Source of the DNA: Pseudomonadota bacterium
GTDB taxonomy: Bacteria; Pseudomonadota; Gammaproteobacteria; Steroidobacterales; Steroidobacteraceae
Assembly (NCBI GenBank): GCA_021808195.1
Contig: JAKBCE010000004.1
Coordinates: 1 to 64,000, forward strand
DNA: 64,000 bases
Direction: 5' to 3'
Shown piece by piece: positions 16,710 through 26,033 of the stretch. Position 1 is the first letter of the stretch. Every line of letters begins with the position of its first letter. The position numbers and the translations under genes are program-made. The notes beneath the pieces are model-generated. The model ran no database searches, was not told where the DNA came from, and worked only from the letters and a program-made list of their open reading frames with translations.

Positions 16710-17935
16710 GTGTGACTTCAAACGATGCATTGGCGGACTTGGTTGCCGGACGCTTGCCCGATGCCCAGGGCCGCTTCGGTCCGTTCGGCGGACGCTATGT
16801 GCCCGAGACGCTGATCCCGACGCTCGAGCGTCTCAGCGACGGGGTGCGAGAGCATCTGCATGCCCCCTCCTTCCAACAGGAATTCTCCAGCGAGCTGACC
16901 AGCTGGGTGGGGCGGCCGACGGCGTTGACGTTTGCGACACGCCTGTCGCAGGAGTGGGGCGCGCGGATCTGGCTGAAGCGGGAGGATCTGGCGCACACCG
17001 GCGCGCACAAGATCAACAACGCCATCGGCCAGGCGCTGCTCGCCCGGCGCCTCGGCGCGAAGCGGATCGTGGCCGAAACCGGTGCCGGACAGCACGGCGT
17101 GGCGAGTGCTGCCGCCTGCGCACGGCTCGGGCTGCCCTGCACCGTGTACATGGGCTCGATCGACATGGAGCGTCAGGCACCGAACGTGGGCCGCATGCGC
17201 CTGCTCGGGGCGACCGTGGTGGCGGTCACGAGCGGTGATCGCACGCTGCGAGCCGCCATCGACGAGGCACTGCGCGATTGGGTGTCCGACCCGCTCGGCA
17301 CCTATTATTTGCTCGGCTCGGCCGTCGGCCCGCATCCTTATCCCTACCTGGTGCGCGAACTGCAGGCGGTGATCGGCCGGGAAGCCCGCGCACAGTTCCA
17401 ACACCATGCCGGTTGCCTGCCCGATGCCGTCATGGCCTGCGTCGGTGGCGGTTCGAATGCGATCGGGATGTTTCATGCATTCGTGCCGGACCGCGATGTC
17501 GAAATCATCGGCGTGGAGGCCGGCGGCCGCGGCAGTGCGCTCGGCGGCAATGCCGCAACGCTCTCCTTCGGACGGCCGGGCGTGCTGCATGGCAGTTACT
17601 CGATGCTGCTGCAGGATGCGGACGGTCAGATTCAGGAAACGCATTCGGTTTCCGCTGGCCTCGACTACCCGGGCGTCGGCCCCGAGCATGCGCTGCTTGC
17701 GCGCATCGGACGGGTCCGTTATGAGAGCGCAGACGATGAGGAAGCGCTCGATGCGGTGCGCGCACTGTGTCGCTTGGAGGGGATCCTGCCGGCCCTGGAG
17801 AGCGCGCATGCGCTCGTTGGCGCAAAACGCTGGGCGCGCAATCACCCCGGCGGCACGCTTGTCGTATGTCTTTCCGGACGCGGCGACAAGGACATGCCCA
17901 CCCTGCAACAGACCCTGCTCGCGGAGCCCGCATGA
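16706..17935 (+). CDS. trpB: Tryptophan synthase beta chain
   Basis: 409 residues. PLP-dependent condensation of indole with serine. The PLP lysine lies in HTGAHKINN, and the catalytic Glu is in AETGAGQHGVA. GGGSNAIG binds the PLP phosphate. FGPFGGRYVPETL at the N-terminus is typical of TrpB1. The ATG at 16706 overlaps the trpF stop by 4 bases. A longer frame from 16490 is an artefact. Confidence 0.95.
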   Translation: MSVTSNDALADLVAGRLPDAQGRFGPFGGRYVPETLIPTLERLSDGVREHLHAPSFQQEFSSELTSWVGRPTALTFATRLSQEWGARIWLKREDLAHTGAHKINNAIGQALLARRLGAKRIVAETGAGQHGVASAAACARLGLPCTVYMGSIDMERQAPNVGRMRLLGATVVAVTSGDRTLRAAIDEALRDWVSDPLGTYYLLGSAVGPHPYPYLVRELQAVIGREARAQFQHHAGCLPDAVMACVGGGSNAIGMFHAFVPDRDVEIIGVEAGGRGSALGGNAATLSFGRPGVLHGSYSMLLQDADGQIQETHSVSAGLDYPGVGPEHALLARIGRVRYESADDEEALDAVRALCRLEGILPALESAHALVGAKRWARNHPGGTLVVCLSGRGDKDMPTLQQTLLAEPA

Positions 17936-18714
17936 ACGCCCATGAACGCATCGGCGCCGCCATCCGCGCCGCCAACGCACGCGGCGAGCCGGCACTGGTG
18001 GCCTACCTCACCGCCGGATTTCCCAGTCGCGACCGATTCCAGAGTGACCTGCGCCGCATCGCCGAGGGTGCCGACGTCATCGAGATTGGCGTGCCATTCA
18101 CCGACCCCATGGCCGATGGGGTGACCATCCAGCGCTCGAGCCGCGTCGCGCTGGAGCAGGGCGTGAGCCTGCGGTGGATTCTGCAGGAGCTCGAGTCGAT
18201 GACGCCGCGGCTCGACACACCGCTGCTGCTGATGAGCTATCTGAACCCGTTGCTCGCCTTCGGGCTCGACGCGCTCGCTGCGGCCGCCGAGCGCGCGGCG
18301 GTCGCCGGGCTGATCGTGCCGGACCTGCCGTTCGATGAGGGCGATGCGCTGCATGCGGCGCTCGCGAGCCGCGGACTCGCCCTGGTGCAAATGGTGACGC
18401 CGGTGACGCCGGAGGAGCGCCTGGAGCGCATTTGCGCGCGCAGTCAGGGCTTTCTCTACGCGGTGACGGCAACCGGCACCACGGGCCGCAACGTCACGGT
18501 CCCTGCCGAAGTGACCACGTATCTCGACCGTGTCCGCCGCCATGCACGCATTCCAGTGTGCGCCGGCTTCGGCATCCGGGGGCGTGAGCAGCTCGAGCGA
18601 CTGCGTGGACACGTGGAGGGCGTAGTCATCGGCTCGGCGCTGGTCGAGCTGCTCGAGCAGGGAGGCGATCCGGCAGCCTGGCTGAGGACGCTGCGCGGCC
18701 GCGCAGACACCTAG
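17932..18714 (+). CDS. trpA: Tryptophan synthase alpha chain
   Basis: 260 residues, TIM barrel. Cleaves indoleglycerol phosphate to indole, which is channelled to TrpB. The catalytic Glu and Asp lie in VIEIGVPFTDPMADG. The loop YAVTATGTTGRN and phosphate site GFGIRG are intact. Last gene of the seven-gene trp operon, beginning in an ATGA overlap with trpB. A second ATG nine bases downstream is an alternative start. Confidence 0.94.
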   Translation: MNAHERIGAAIRAANARGEPALVAYLTAGFPSRDRFQSDLRRIAEGADVIEIGVPFTDPMADGVTIQRSSRVALEQGVSLRWILQELESMTPRLDTPLLLMSYLNPLLAFGLDALAAAAERAAVAGLIVPDLPFDEGDALHAALASRGLALVQMVTPVTPEERLERICARSQGFLYAVTATGTTGRNVTVPAEVTTYLDRVRRHARIPVCAGFGIRGREQLERLRGHVEGVVIGSALVELLEQGGDPAAWLRTLRGRADT

Positions 18715-18749
18715 GACAGCTCTGCGCACGAACGGGCGGGGGTGGTATT

Positions 18750-19472
18750 GTGAGGATGACGGTCAACGCAATGTCCACCCTCACCATCGCCAAGCGTTTC
18801 TGCGGTCCCAGTGAATCCGCGAATGGCGGATACTTTGCCGGCAGCGTGGCCGTGTATATGGCGCAGACCGTCACGGTGCGGCTGCTGCGTCCTGCGCCGC
18901 TCGACACCCCCCTTGAGGTCGAGACGCTGCCGGACGGAACCCTCGCCATCACTCTCGCAGAGCAGCAGGTCGGCCTCGCACGACCGGCGCAGCTCGCACT
19001 CTCGGTGCCGCAGGCCCCTGCGTACTTCGAGGCCGTCGAAGCGTCCCGACGCTATGCCGGATTCAAGCATCACCGGTTTGCGCATTGTTTCGTCTGCGGC
19101 ACGGAACGCCCGCGGGGCGATGGGCTGCGCATCTTCGCCGGTCCGCTGCCCGAGCGCGGCCTGGTGGCCGCGCCCTGGGTGCCGGATAGCTCACTCGATC
19201 CGGGCGACGGCAAAGTCCGCCCGGAATTCATGTCTGCCGCGCTCGACTGCCCGGGCTTCTACGCGGTGAGTTCGGATGATCGGATGATGCTGCTCGGGGA
19301 GTTCACCGCGCACGTCAATCGTCGGGTGCACATCGGGGAACGCTGCACCGTAATAGGCTGGCAATTACATTCGGACGGCCGCAAACACGCCGCTGGGACA
19401 GCAGTATTCGGCGAGGATGCAGACCTTTGCGGCAGCGCCCAGGCGCTGTGGATCGAGCCGAAGGAGAGGTGA
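18750..19472 (+). CDS. Uncharacterised hotdog-like (thioesterase-type) protein
   Basis: About 240 residues. Two halves each resemble a hotdog-fold module. The first has GPSESANGGYFAG and a strand-rich segment. The second contains HCFVCGTERPRGDGLRIF, then a DCPGFYAV helix and LLGEFTAHVNRRVHIGERCTV. The F-x-C-G-x-x-R motif occurs in unannotated thioesterase-superfamily proteins. No catalytic residue can be assigned with confidence. Possible starts are GTG 18750, ATG 18756 and ATG 18771. TATTGT lies just upstream and could be a -10 box giving a leaderless message. The gene lies 35 bases after trpA without a clear terminator. Confidence 0.6.
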   Translation: MRMTVNAMSTLTIAKRFCGPSESANGGYFAGSVAVYMAQTVTVRLLRPAPLDTPLEVETLPDGTLAITLAEQQVGLARPAQLALSVPQAPAYFEAVEASRRYAGFKHHRFAHCFVCGTERPRGDGLRIFAGPLPERGLVAAPWVPDSSLDPGDGKVRPEFMSAALDCPGFYAVSSDDRMMLLGEFTAHVNRRVHIGERCTVIGWQLHSDGRKHAAGTAVFGEDADLCGSAQALWIEPKER

Positions 19473-19473
19473 T

Positions 19474-20127
<654 letters not shown>

Positions 20128-20198
20128 GGGGAATCGTTCCGGCTTCCTGGCCGGCCGCGACACGGGTCGCGGGCGCGCCATCTCGGGTCGTGCGTCGG

Positions 20199-20312
20199 TT
20201 ATTTCCGGGTGGCGCGCTTGGTTTTCTTGGCGCCGGGGGACTTGCTGCGGGTTTTGCCGAAGGAGCCGCGGTAAATCTTACCCCGGCGGGTTCTCATATC
20301 GCCCTTGCCCAT
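20199..20312 (-). CDS. 30S ribosomal protein THX-like small protein
   Basis: A 37-residue, extremely basic protein beginning [20 protein letters not shown] and ending in a Lys/Arg-rich tail with KKTKRATRK. The start (GKGD-x-RT-x-x-GKI-x-RG-x-x-GK) matches the small 30S protein THX, which sits in the head of the subunit and contacts 16S rRNA. AGGAGA lies 8 bases before the ATG. It is too short for most ORF callers and lies between ppa and the RNA-binding protein on the same strand. Confidence 0.88.
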   Translation of the reverse strand: MGKGDMRTRRGKIYRGSFGKTRSKSPGAKKTKRATRK

Positions 20313-20396
20313 CGAATCGTCTCCTAAGACGGTGAGAAGCGGGTCAAAAGTGTAGCAGAGCGCTTGGCTAAAGCGCCGAGAGATGCAAATAGAGAC

Positions 20397-20431
20397 GGCC
20401 GGTCCCGAAAGGAAACCTCTCGGGGCCGGCC
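20397..20431 (-). terminator. Strong hairpin after the RRM gene
   Basis: GGCCGGTCCCGA (20397-20408) pairs with TCGGGGCCGGCC (20420-20431) over 12 bp with one G-U pair. The hairpin lies 17 bases beyond the RRM stop on the minus strand. What follows on that strand is only weakly U-rich (GTCTCTATTT). It probably terminates or stabilises the RRM mRNA. Confidence 0.6.
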
Positions 20432-20447
20432 GGCTATCGCGAGGGGA

Positions 20448-20738
20448 TTACCAGCGCCGGGGGGCGCCGCCGCCGCCGCCGCGGCCGCCGCCGGCGCCGC
20501 GCTCCTGAGCCTCATTGACCCGCAGCGGGCGTCCGCCGAGGTCCTTGCCGTTCAGGTTCTGAATCGCGCGGGTCGCGTCCGCACGAGACATTTCCACGAA
20601 GCCGAAGCCGCGCGGCCGCCCGGTTTCCCGGTCGGAAATCAGGCTGACCGACTCCACCGCCCCGTGCTGCGCAAACAGCTCGCGGACTTCGCTCTCAGTG
20701 GCCGAAAACGGAAGGTTTCCGACGTAAATCTTCGTCAT
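20448..20738 (-). CDS. RRM-type RNA-binding protein
   Basis: A 96-residue protein made of one RNA-recognition motif plus a Gly/Arg-rich tail. RNP2 is KIYVGNLPF at residues 3-11 and RNP1 is RGFGFVEM. The tail GAGGGRGGGGGAPRRW resembles RGG-box sequences. Bacterial members of this type are often cold- or stress-induced RNA chaperones. Start chosen at MTKIYVGN with GGAG upstream. A longer in-frame start at 20837 adds unlikely residues. Confidence 0.9.
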   Translation of the reverse strand: MTKIYVGNLPFSATESEVRELFAQHGAVESVSLISDRETGRPRGFGFVEMSRADATRAIQNLNGKDLGGRPLRVNEAQERGAGGGRGGGGGAPRRW

Positions 20739-20975
20739 GCAATCAAACTCCAGATACGGAATGAACCACCGTGGCGCTCTATTGGAGTTTTGCGGACGCG
20801 GCGGTTTCCGAACTACTACCGGCAGGGTCACTGCCACCTGGTCGGGAACGATTCGGCTTTTCTCCGTACGCCGGCCGGGTTAGCGAACGGCTGTCAGGCG
20901 GCAGGAAAGGAAACGGTCACAGACCCACACTTAGGTTAACTCAGCGTCCTCAGCCGTTGCAAGGGGCTCATCGGG
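20739..20975. other. Intergenic region upstream of the RRM gene
   Basis: 237 bp with no coding character. It separates the end of korB from the RRM start, both on the minus strand, and should hold the RRM promoter and 5' UTR. Long 5' UTRs are common for RNA-binding/cold-shock genes, but I see no specific structure that I can assign. Confidence 0.5.
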
Positions 20976-22037
20976 TCAGCGGTACCGGGCGAGCACCTTG
21001 CGCAAGCCGGCCGCTCCGGGGGAGAGCTGCTCGAACGGCAGGGCATTGAGGGGCTCCTCGGGCGTGCCGCTCGCCTGGTGAAAATCTGCCCGCGCCTCGC
21101 TGGGATCGACATAAATCAGACCCGTCAGATACTCCCCGGCGCTCATCCGCGCCTGTACCGCCGCGCTCGCGGCCGCACGATTCGTCGGATCGTAATCGGC
21201 GCCGATCTTGCGCAGCACGATCCGGCTGCCATCGTGCAGTGTGACCTCGCGGGCATCCCCCTCGGGGTAATCGACGACAATCGGCGCCTCGCGGGGCACG
21301 AAGTCGGCGAGCACCGTCGGCTCGTAGTGCTCACGCGTATAGGCGTAGCTTTTGGTCGACCCCTCGTGATCGTTGAAGGTCACGCAGGGAGACAGCACGT
21401 CGATGAGCGCGAAGCCTCGATGTTTCAGGCCCGCCTCGATCAGCGGCACCAGCTGATGCTTGTCGCCGGAGAAACCGCGCGCCACGAACGTCGCGCCCAG
21501 ATCGAGTGCGAGCAGCACCGGATCGATCGGCGGCTGCACGTTGGTCTCGCCCTTCTTGGCACGGGTGCCGACGTCCGCGGAAGCCGAGAACTGCCCCTTG
21601 GTCAGACCGTATACGCCGTTGTTCTCGATCAGATAGAGCATGTCGAGATTGCGGCGGATGGCATGACAGAACTGCCCGAGCCCGATCGACAGCGTGTCCC
21701 CGTCGCCGGAGATGCCGATGTAGGTCAAATGGCGGTTTGCGGCATTGGCCCCCGTGGCGATCGAGGGCATGCGGCCGTGCACGGCATTGAAGCCGTGCGC
21801 ACCGCTGACGAAATACGCGGTGGTCTTCGAGGAGCAGCCGATTCCGGACAGCTTGACCAGGTTCTGCGGCTCGAGCGCCAACCGCCAGGTTGCCTCGACG
21901 ATCGCCGCGGTGACCGAATCGTGGCCACAGCCGGCGCACAGCGTCGAGAGCGCGCCCTCGTAGGCGCGCCGCGTCAGCCCGAGGGTGTTCTGCGGCAGCG
22001 ACGGATGAGTGACTTTGGGTTTGGCGATGAATGTCAT
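20976..22037 (-). CDS. korB: 2-oxoacid:ferredoxin oxidoreductase, beta subunit
   Basis: 353 residues. Carries thiamine diphosphate (GDGD...ENNGVYGLT, about 110-145) and a [4Fe-4S] cluster. CAGCG near residue 35 and GIGCS near 67 give three cysteines, and the fourth is probably SPCVTFND. With KorA it oxidatively decarboxylates a 2-oxoacid, most likely 2-oxoglutarate, to the acyl-CoA. It is last of three genes korC-korA-korB, 9 bases after korA. Confidence 0.9.
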   Translation of the reverse strand: MTFIAKPKVTHPSLPQNTLGLTRRAYEGALSTLCAGCGHDSVTAAIVEATWRLALEPQNLVKLSGIGCSSKTTAYFVSGAHGFNAVHGRMPSIATGANAANRHLTYIGISGDGDTLSIGLGQFCHAIRRNLDMLYLIENNGVYGLTKGQFSASADVGTRAKKGETNVQPPIDPVLLALDLGATFVARGFSGDKHQLVPLIEAGLKHRGFALIDVLSPCVTFNDHEGSTKSYAYTREHYEPTVLADFVPREAPIVVDYPEGDAREVTLHDGSRIVLRKIGADYDPTNRAAASAAVQARMSAGEYLTGLIYVDPSEARADFHQASGTPEEPLNALPFEQLSPGAAGLRKVLARYR

Positions 22038-22046
22038 GGCGAATCC

Positions 22047-23885
22047 TCAGGCGCCGACCGCGCTCGGTTGCGCAGCGCTCGGACGGGCGCGCAACTCGGC
22101 CAGTATGCCCTCGACGATGAACTGCGAGCTCACCGGCAAGCCGCTGTAATGCAGCAGCGAGCGCAATTTGGACTTCTCGACGGCGGTTTCCAGCGTCAAC
22201 AGCGAGCGCAGCTGTGCATCGCGGTTCTGCTCGACGACGAACAGCAGCTCGTGCTCGGTGAGAAAGCGCTCGACCTCCTCGCCAAACGGGAACGCGCGCA
22301 CGCGCAGGTAATCGACCGCAACACCCTCCGCGCCGAGCAGCACGAGTGCCTCACGAACCGCACTGTCCCCGCTGCCGACCGACACGATGCCGAACTTGCT
22401 GCCCGTGCCTTCGATCAGCGCGCGCGGGACCCGCGTCTTGGCGGTCTGCCACTTCTTCATCAGGCGGTCCATCACCACCTGATAATCGTGCGAGTCCTCG
22501 GTGTAGGTCCCGAACTGCGTATGCCCGGAGCCGCGCGTGAAGTACGCGCCTTTGGGGTGCACGCCGGGCAGCGTGCGCCAGGGAATGCCGTCGCCGTCCG
22601 GATCGAGGTAGCGGTGGAACTTCTCCAATCCCTCGATCTGCTCGAGACTGAGCATCTTGCCCCGATCGGGCCGGTAGGCATCGTCCCACTGAAATTCCGG
22701 GCACATCCAATCGTTCATGCCGATGTCCAGGTCCGACAGCACGAGCACCGGGGTCTGCAGGCGCTCGGCGAGATCGAACGCCTCGACCGCCATGCTGAAA
22801 CACTCCGCCGGGTTGGCCGGATACAGACACACGTGCCGCGTATCGCCGTGCGAGGCGTATGCGCAGGCAAGCAGGTCGCCCTGCTGGGTGCGCGTCGGCA
22901 TGCCGGTGGAGGGCCCCACCCGCTGCACATCAAACAGCACGGCAGGAACCTCGGCGTAGTAGGCGAGGCCGAGAAACTCGTTCATCAGGGAGATACCCGG
23001 ACCGGAAGTCGCGGTGAAGGCGCGCGCCCCGTTCCAGCTCGCCCCGAGCACCATGCCAATCGCTGCCAACTCGTCCTCGGCCTGAATGAACGCGAAGCGC
23101 TTGCGGCCATTCTGCGCATCGACGCGCAAGCGCTCGCAGAAGCTCTTGAACGCATCCATCAGCGAGGTCGACGGGGTGATCGGGTACCACGCTGCGACCG
23201 TGGCGCCGGCGAACACGCAGCCGAGCGCGGCGGCGGTGTTGCCGTCAATCAGGATGTGACCGGCCGTACGCTGCATCGGCTCGACGGCAAGCGGCAGCGG
23301 GCAGGCCACGTGCTCGCGGGCGTAATCAAAGCCGAGCTGCAGCGCCTTGACGTTGCTCTCGAGCAGTTGCGGCTTCTTCGCGTAGGTCTCCCCGAGCAGC
23401 TCGCGCATCCGGGCCAGATCGAGATTGAGCAGCGCCGCGAGCGCCCCCGCATAACAGATGTTCTTCATCAGGATGCGCGTGCGCACGCCGGAGAAGTTCT
23501 CGTTGCACATCTGCGCGAACGGCACGCCGATCACAGTGAGGTCGGCGCGTGACAGCAGCACCGGACGCGGCCACGTTGAGTCGTACAGCAGATAGCCGCC
23601 CGGAGCGAGCTCACGCACGTCGCGCGCATAGGTCTCGGGATTGAGCGCCACCATGAGCTCGACCGAGCCAGACCGCGCAAGATGCCCGTCGCGCGAGACG
23701 CGGATCTCGTACCAGGTGGGCAGCCCCTGGATGTTGGACGGGAAGAAATTCTTGCCCACCACCGGCACGCCGCTTCTGAAGATGGTCTTCATCAGCAGCG
23801 TGTTGGCGCTCGCCGAACCGGTGCCGTTGACCGTGGCGATCTTGAGCGTGAAATCGTTGATGCGGCTCGGTGCAGGTGTGGCCAT
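22047..23885 (-). CDS. korA: 2-oxoacid:acceptor oxidoreductase, gamma-alpha fusion subunit
   Basis: 612 residues. The N-terminal part (about 1-190) is the gamma-type domain. The rest is the alpha chain with AWYPITPSTSLMDAF (substrate and pyrimidine-site region), EDELAAIGMVLGASWNGARAFTATSGPGISLM and the C-terminal transketolase-like domain. The gamma-alpha fusion with a short beta partner is the KorAB/OorAB-like arrangement. Substrate choice between 2-oxoglutarate and a branched 2-oxoacid cannot be fixed by eye. The start is ATG at 23885, 52 bases after korC. Confidence 0.9.
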   Translation of the reverse strand: MATPAPSRINDFTLKIATVNGTGSASANTLLMKTIFRSGVPVVGKNFFPSNIQGLPTWYEIRVSRDGHLARSGSVELMVALNPETYARDVRELAPGGYLLYDSTWPRPVLLSRADLTVIGVPFAQMCNENFSGVRTRILMKNICYAGALAALLNLDLARMRELLGETYAKKPQLLESNVKALQLGFDYAREHVACPLPLAVEPMQRTAGHILIDGNTAAALGCVFAGATVAAWYPITPSTSLMDAFKSFCERLRVDAQNGRKRFAFIQAEDELAAIGMVLGASWNGARAFTATSGPGISLMNEFLGLAYYAEVPAVLFDVQRVGPSTGMPTRTQQGDLLACAYASHGDTRHVCLYPANPAECFSMAVEAFDLAERLQTPVLVLSDLDIGMNDWMCPEFQWDDAYRPDRGKMLSLEQIEGLEKFHRYLDPDGDGIPWRTLPGVHPKGAYFTRGSGHTQFGTYTEDSHDYQVVMDRLMKKWQTAKTRVPRALIEGTGSKFGIVSVGSGDSAVREALVLLGAEGVAVDYLRVRAFPFGEEVERFLTEHELLFVVEQNRDAQLRSLLTLETAVEKSKLRSLLHYSGLPVSSQFIVEGILAELRARPSAAQPSAVGA

Positions 23886-23936
23886 GGGTGTCAGTGGGGG
23901 CGTGGGGGGGTGCGCGCGGATACGCCAGCGAGCGGA

Positions 23937-25793
23937 TCAGGCGATCTTGGGTTTGCGTGCTTCGAGCGCGTCCGCTTCATCGCTCGCGTGCGGCCAGCGG
24001 ACCAGGGATTTCTGCATGTCCCAGGCTGCCGTCGGGCAGCGCTCGGCGCACAGTCCGCAGTGCACGCACAGGTCCTCGTCCTTGACCATGATGCGCCCGG
24101 TCTGCGGCAGCGCACTCGAGACGTACAGCGGCTGCGTCGCGTTCTCGGCCGGCGCCTTGAGCCGGCTACGCAGCTCGCGCTCCGGTCCGTTGCCGGTGAT
24201 AGTCAGGCAGTCGACCGGGCAGATGTCGATGCACGCGTCGCACTCGATGCACAACCGCGCGGTGAACACGGTCTGCATATCGCAGTTAAGGCAGCGCTGC
24301 GCCTCCTCGGCGGCCTGCTCGGCATTGAAACCGAGTTCGACTTCGATATTGAGCTTCTTGAAGCGTTCCTTGAGCGAGACATGCGGCACCAACCGGCGCT
24401 CGATCGGCGCGTAATCATTGGCGTAGGACCACTCGTGCATGCCCATCTTGCGGCTGTGCAGCGTGACCCCGGGAGCCAACCGTTCCGCCACCGGTTCGCC
24501 CTGGCAGTGTCGATGAATCGAGATCGCCGCCTGGTGACCATGCTCAACGGCCCAGATGATGTTCTTCGGCCCGAATGCCGCATCACCGCCGAAGAACACG
24601 CCCGGGCGGGTGGACTCGAAGGTCTTCGGATCGACCACCGGCACGTCCCATTTGTCGAATTGGATACCCAGGTCCCGCTCGATCCACGGAAAGGCATTCT
24701 CCTGACCAATGGCGAGGATCACGTCGTCGGCCGGCAGAAACTCCTCGCCGGTCACGCGCTCCGAGACGATGCGCCCACGCGCATCGAGCTGGTATTCCAT
24801 GCAGTCAAAGCGCATGCCGACCAGCCGGCCCTGTTCGAGCACGAACGCCTTGGGGGCGCGATTGACCAGGATCTCGACGTTCTCCTCCTCGGCGTCCTCG
24901 AGTTCCCAGGCAGACGCCTTGAAGAACTCGCGCGGCTTGCGGGCCATCACTTGGACCTGACGCGCCCCGAGCCTGAGGCTGGTGCGGCAGCAATCCATGG
25001 CCGTATTGCCAACGCCGATGATGAGCACGCGCTCGCCGATGCGCTCGATGTGTCCGAATGCCACCGACTCGAGCCAGCTGATGCCGATGTGCACGTTGGC
25101 CGCCGCCTCGTCACGGCCGGGCAGAGCCAGCTCCTTGCCCTTCGGTGCGCCCGAGCCGACGAACACGGCATCGAAGTGGCCCTCGGTGAGCAGCGCGCGC
25201 AGGCTCTCGACCGGCGTGCCCAGGCGCAGATCCACTCCCATGCCGAGGATGAGGCCGATTTCCTCATCGAGCACGCTCTGGGGCAGGCGGAACGCCGGGA
25301 TATTGCTGCGCATCAGTCCGCCGGGCTGCGCGAAGCGCTCGAAAATGGTGACCTCGTAGCCGAGCGGCAGCAGGTCATTGGCCACCGTGAGCGAGGCGCA
25401 CCCGGCACCGATGCAGGCGATGCGCTTGCCGTTCTTGAGCTTCGGAATCTTCGGCAGCCGGCCGGCGAGGTCCTCGTGGTGATCGGCCGCCACTCGCTTG
25501 AGCCGGCAGATCGCCACCGGCTTCTCTTCCACGCGGCCGCGCCGGCAGGCCGGCTCGCAGGGACGGTCACAGACCCGCCCGAGAATGCCCGGAAAGACGT
25601 TGGAGTCGCGGTTGACGAGGTATGCGTCGGTGAAGCGGCCCTGGGCGATCAGCCGGATGTACTCCGGCACATCGGTGTGGGCCGGGCAGGCCCACTGGCA
25701 ATCGACCACTCGATGGTAATAGTCGGGGTGCGAAGTATCAGTGGCGTCCACGATGTTCGAAGGCTGGAACAAGGGTGCACGATGATAGTGCAA
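23937..25793 (-). CDS. korC: NAD(P)H-dependent, ferredoxin-containing flavoprotein of the kor operon
   Basis: 618 residues. An N-terminal Fe-S/helical domain (CQWACPAHTDVPEYI, then CDRPCEPACRRG) of the glutamate-synthase small-subunit type comes first. FAD and NAD(P) Rossmann domains follow (ACIGAGCASLTVA near 127; IIGVGNTAMDCC near 260). A C-terminal 2[4Fe-4S] ferredoxin module ends the protein (CIECDACIDICPVDC and CVHCGLCAERCP). It would link the KorAB reaction to NAD(P), as KorC does for the 2-oxoglutarate oxidoreductase of Thauera aromatica (established for that system). The start is TTG at 25793. A GTG at 25751 is an alternative. A terminator-like leader lies just upstream. Confidence 0.85.
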   Translation of the reverse strand: MHYHRAPLFQPSNIVDATDTSHPDYYHRVVDCQWACPAHTDVPEYIRLIAQGRFTDAYLVNRDSNVFPGILGRVCDRPCEPACRRGRVEEKPVAICRLKRVAADHHEDLAGRLPKIPKLKNGKRIACIGAGCASLTVANDLLPLGYEVTIFERFAQPGGLMRSNIPAFRLPQSVLDEEIGLILGMGVDLRLGTPVESLRALLTEGHFDAVFVGSGAPKGKELALPGRDEAAANVHIGISWLESVAFGHIERIGERVLIIGVGNTAMDCCRTSLRLGARQVQVMARKPREFFKASAWELEDAEEENVEILVNRAPKAFVLEQGRLVGMRFDCMEYQLDARGRIVSERVTGEEFLPADDVILAIGQENAFPWIERDLGIQFDKWDVPVVDPKTFESTRPGVFFGGDAAFGPKNIIWAVEHGHQAAISIHRHCQGEPVAERLAPGVTLHSRKMGMHEWSYANDYAPIERRLVPHVSLKERFKKLNIEVELGFNAEQAAEEAQRCLNCDMQTVFTARLCIECDACIDICPVDCLTITGNGPERELRSRLKAPAENATQPLYVSSALPQTGRIMVKDEDLCVHCGLCAERCPTAAWDMQKSLVRWPHASDEADALEARKPKIA

Positions 25794-25844
25794 TCGGGCC
25801 GCCGCGCCCTAGCCCTTCACGCTGCCGCGCGTGACATTCGCAAT

Positions 25845-25925
25845 AAAAAAGGCCAGAGGGTCTGCTCGACCGTCCGGCCCCGAAGGTTTCAAGACCCCCG
25901 TACGCGGGGGCGATTGTGTGCACCG
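25845..25925 (-). ncRNA. Structured leader or small RNA upstream of korC
   Basis: Read on the minus strand, a CCCCCG/CGGGGG hairpin (25910-25895) is followed by a longer hairpin closed by GGCC/GGCC with GGTC/GACC inside (25879-25851) and then six U's (25850-25845). This is a good intrinsic terminator. No minus-strand gene lies upstream to need it, because ubiE is divergent, and korC begins 52 bases downstream. It is therefore either a transcription-attenuating leader (riboswitch-like) of korCAB or an independent small RNA of about 80 nt. The 5' end is a guess. Confidence 0.55.
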
Positions 25926-26033
25926 ACTGCCTCAAAATGCAAATCCTGTCCTCTGTCCAACGGAACTTGACAGCCGGGGACCGGGCCGGGTAGGGCGCGG
26001 CCGGTCACGCCCGCTGCGCAGCCGGAGGATACA

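Noticed and set aside
20414..20430. Similarity between the RRM terminator (GAAACCTCTCGGGGCCGG) and the korC leader (GAAACCTTCGGGGCCGG)
   Set aside because: Both are GC-rich hairpin arms; a 16-17 base near-match can arise by chance and the two occur in different orientations to their genes.
21078..23552. 824-residue plus-strand open frame
   Set aside because: It is antisense to korB and korA, spans their junction, and its translation is Arg/Gly/His-rich without domains. korA and korB have intact cofactor motifs.
23682..25970. 762-residue plus-strand open frame
   Set aside because: Antisense shadow of korC with compositional bias only.
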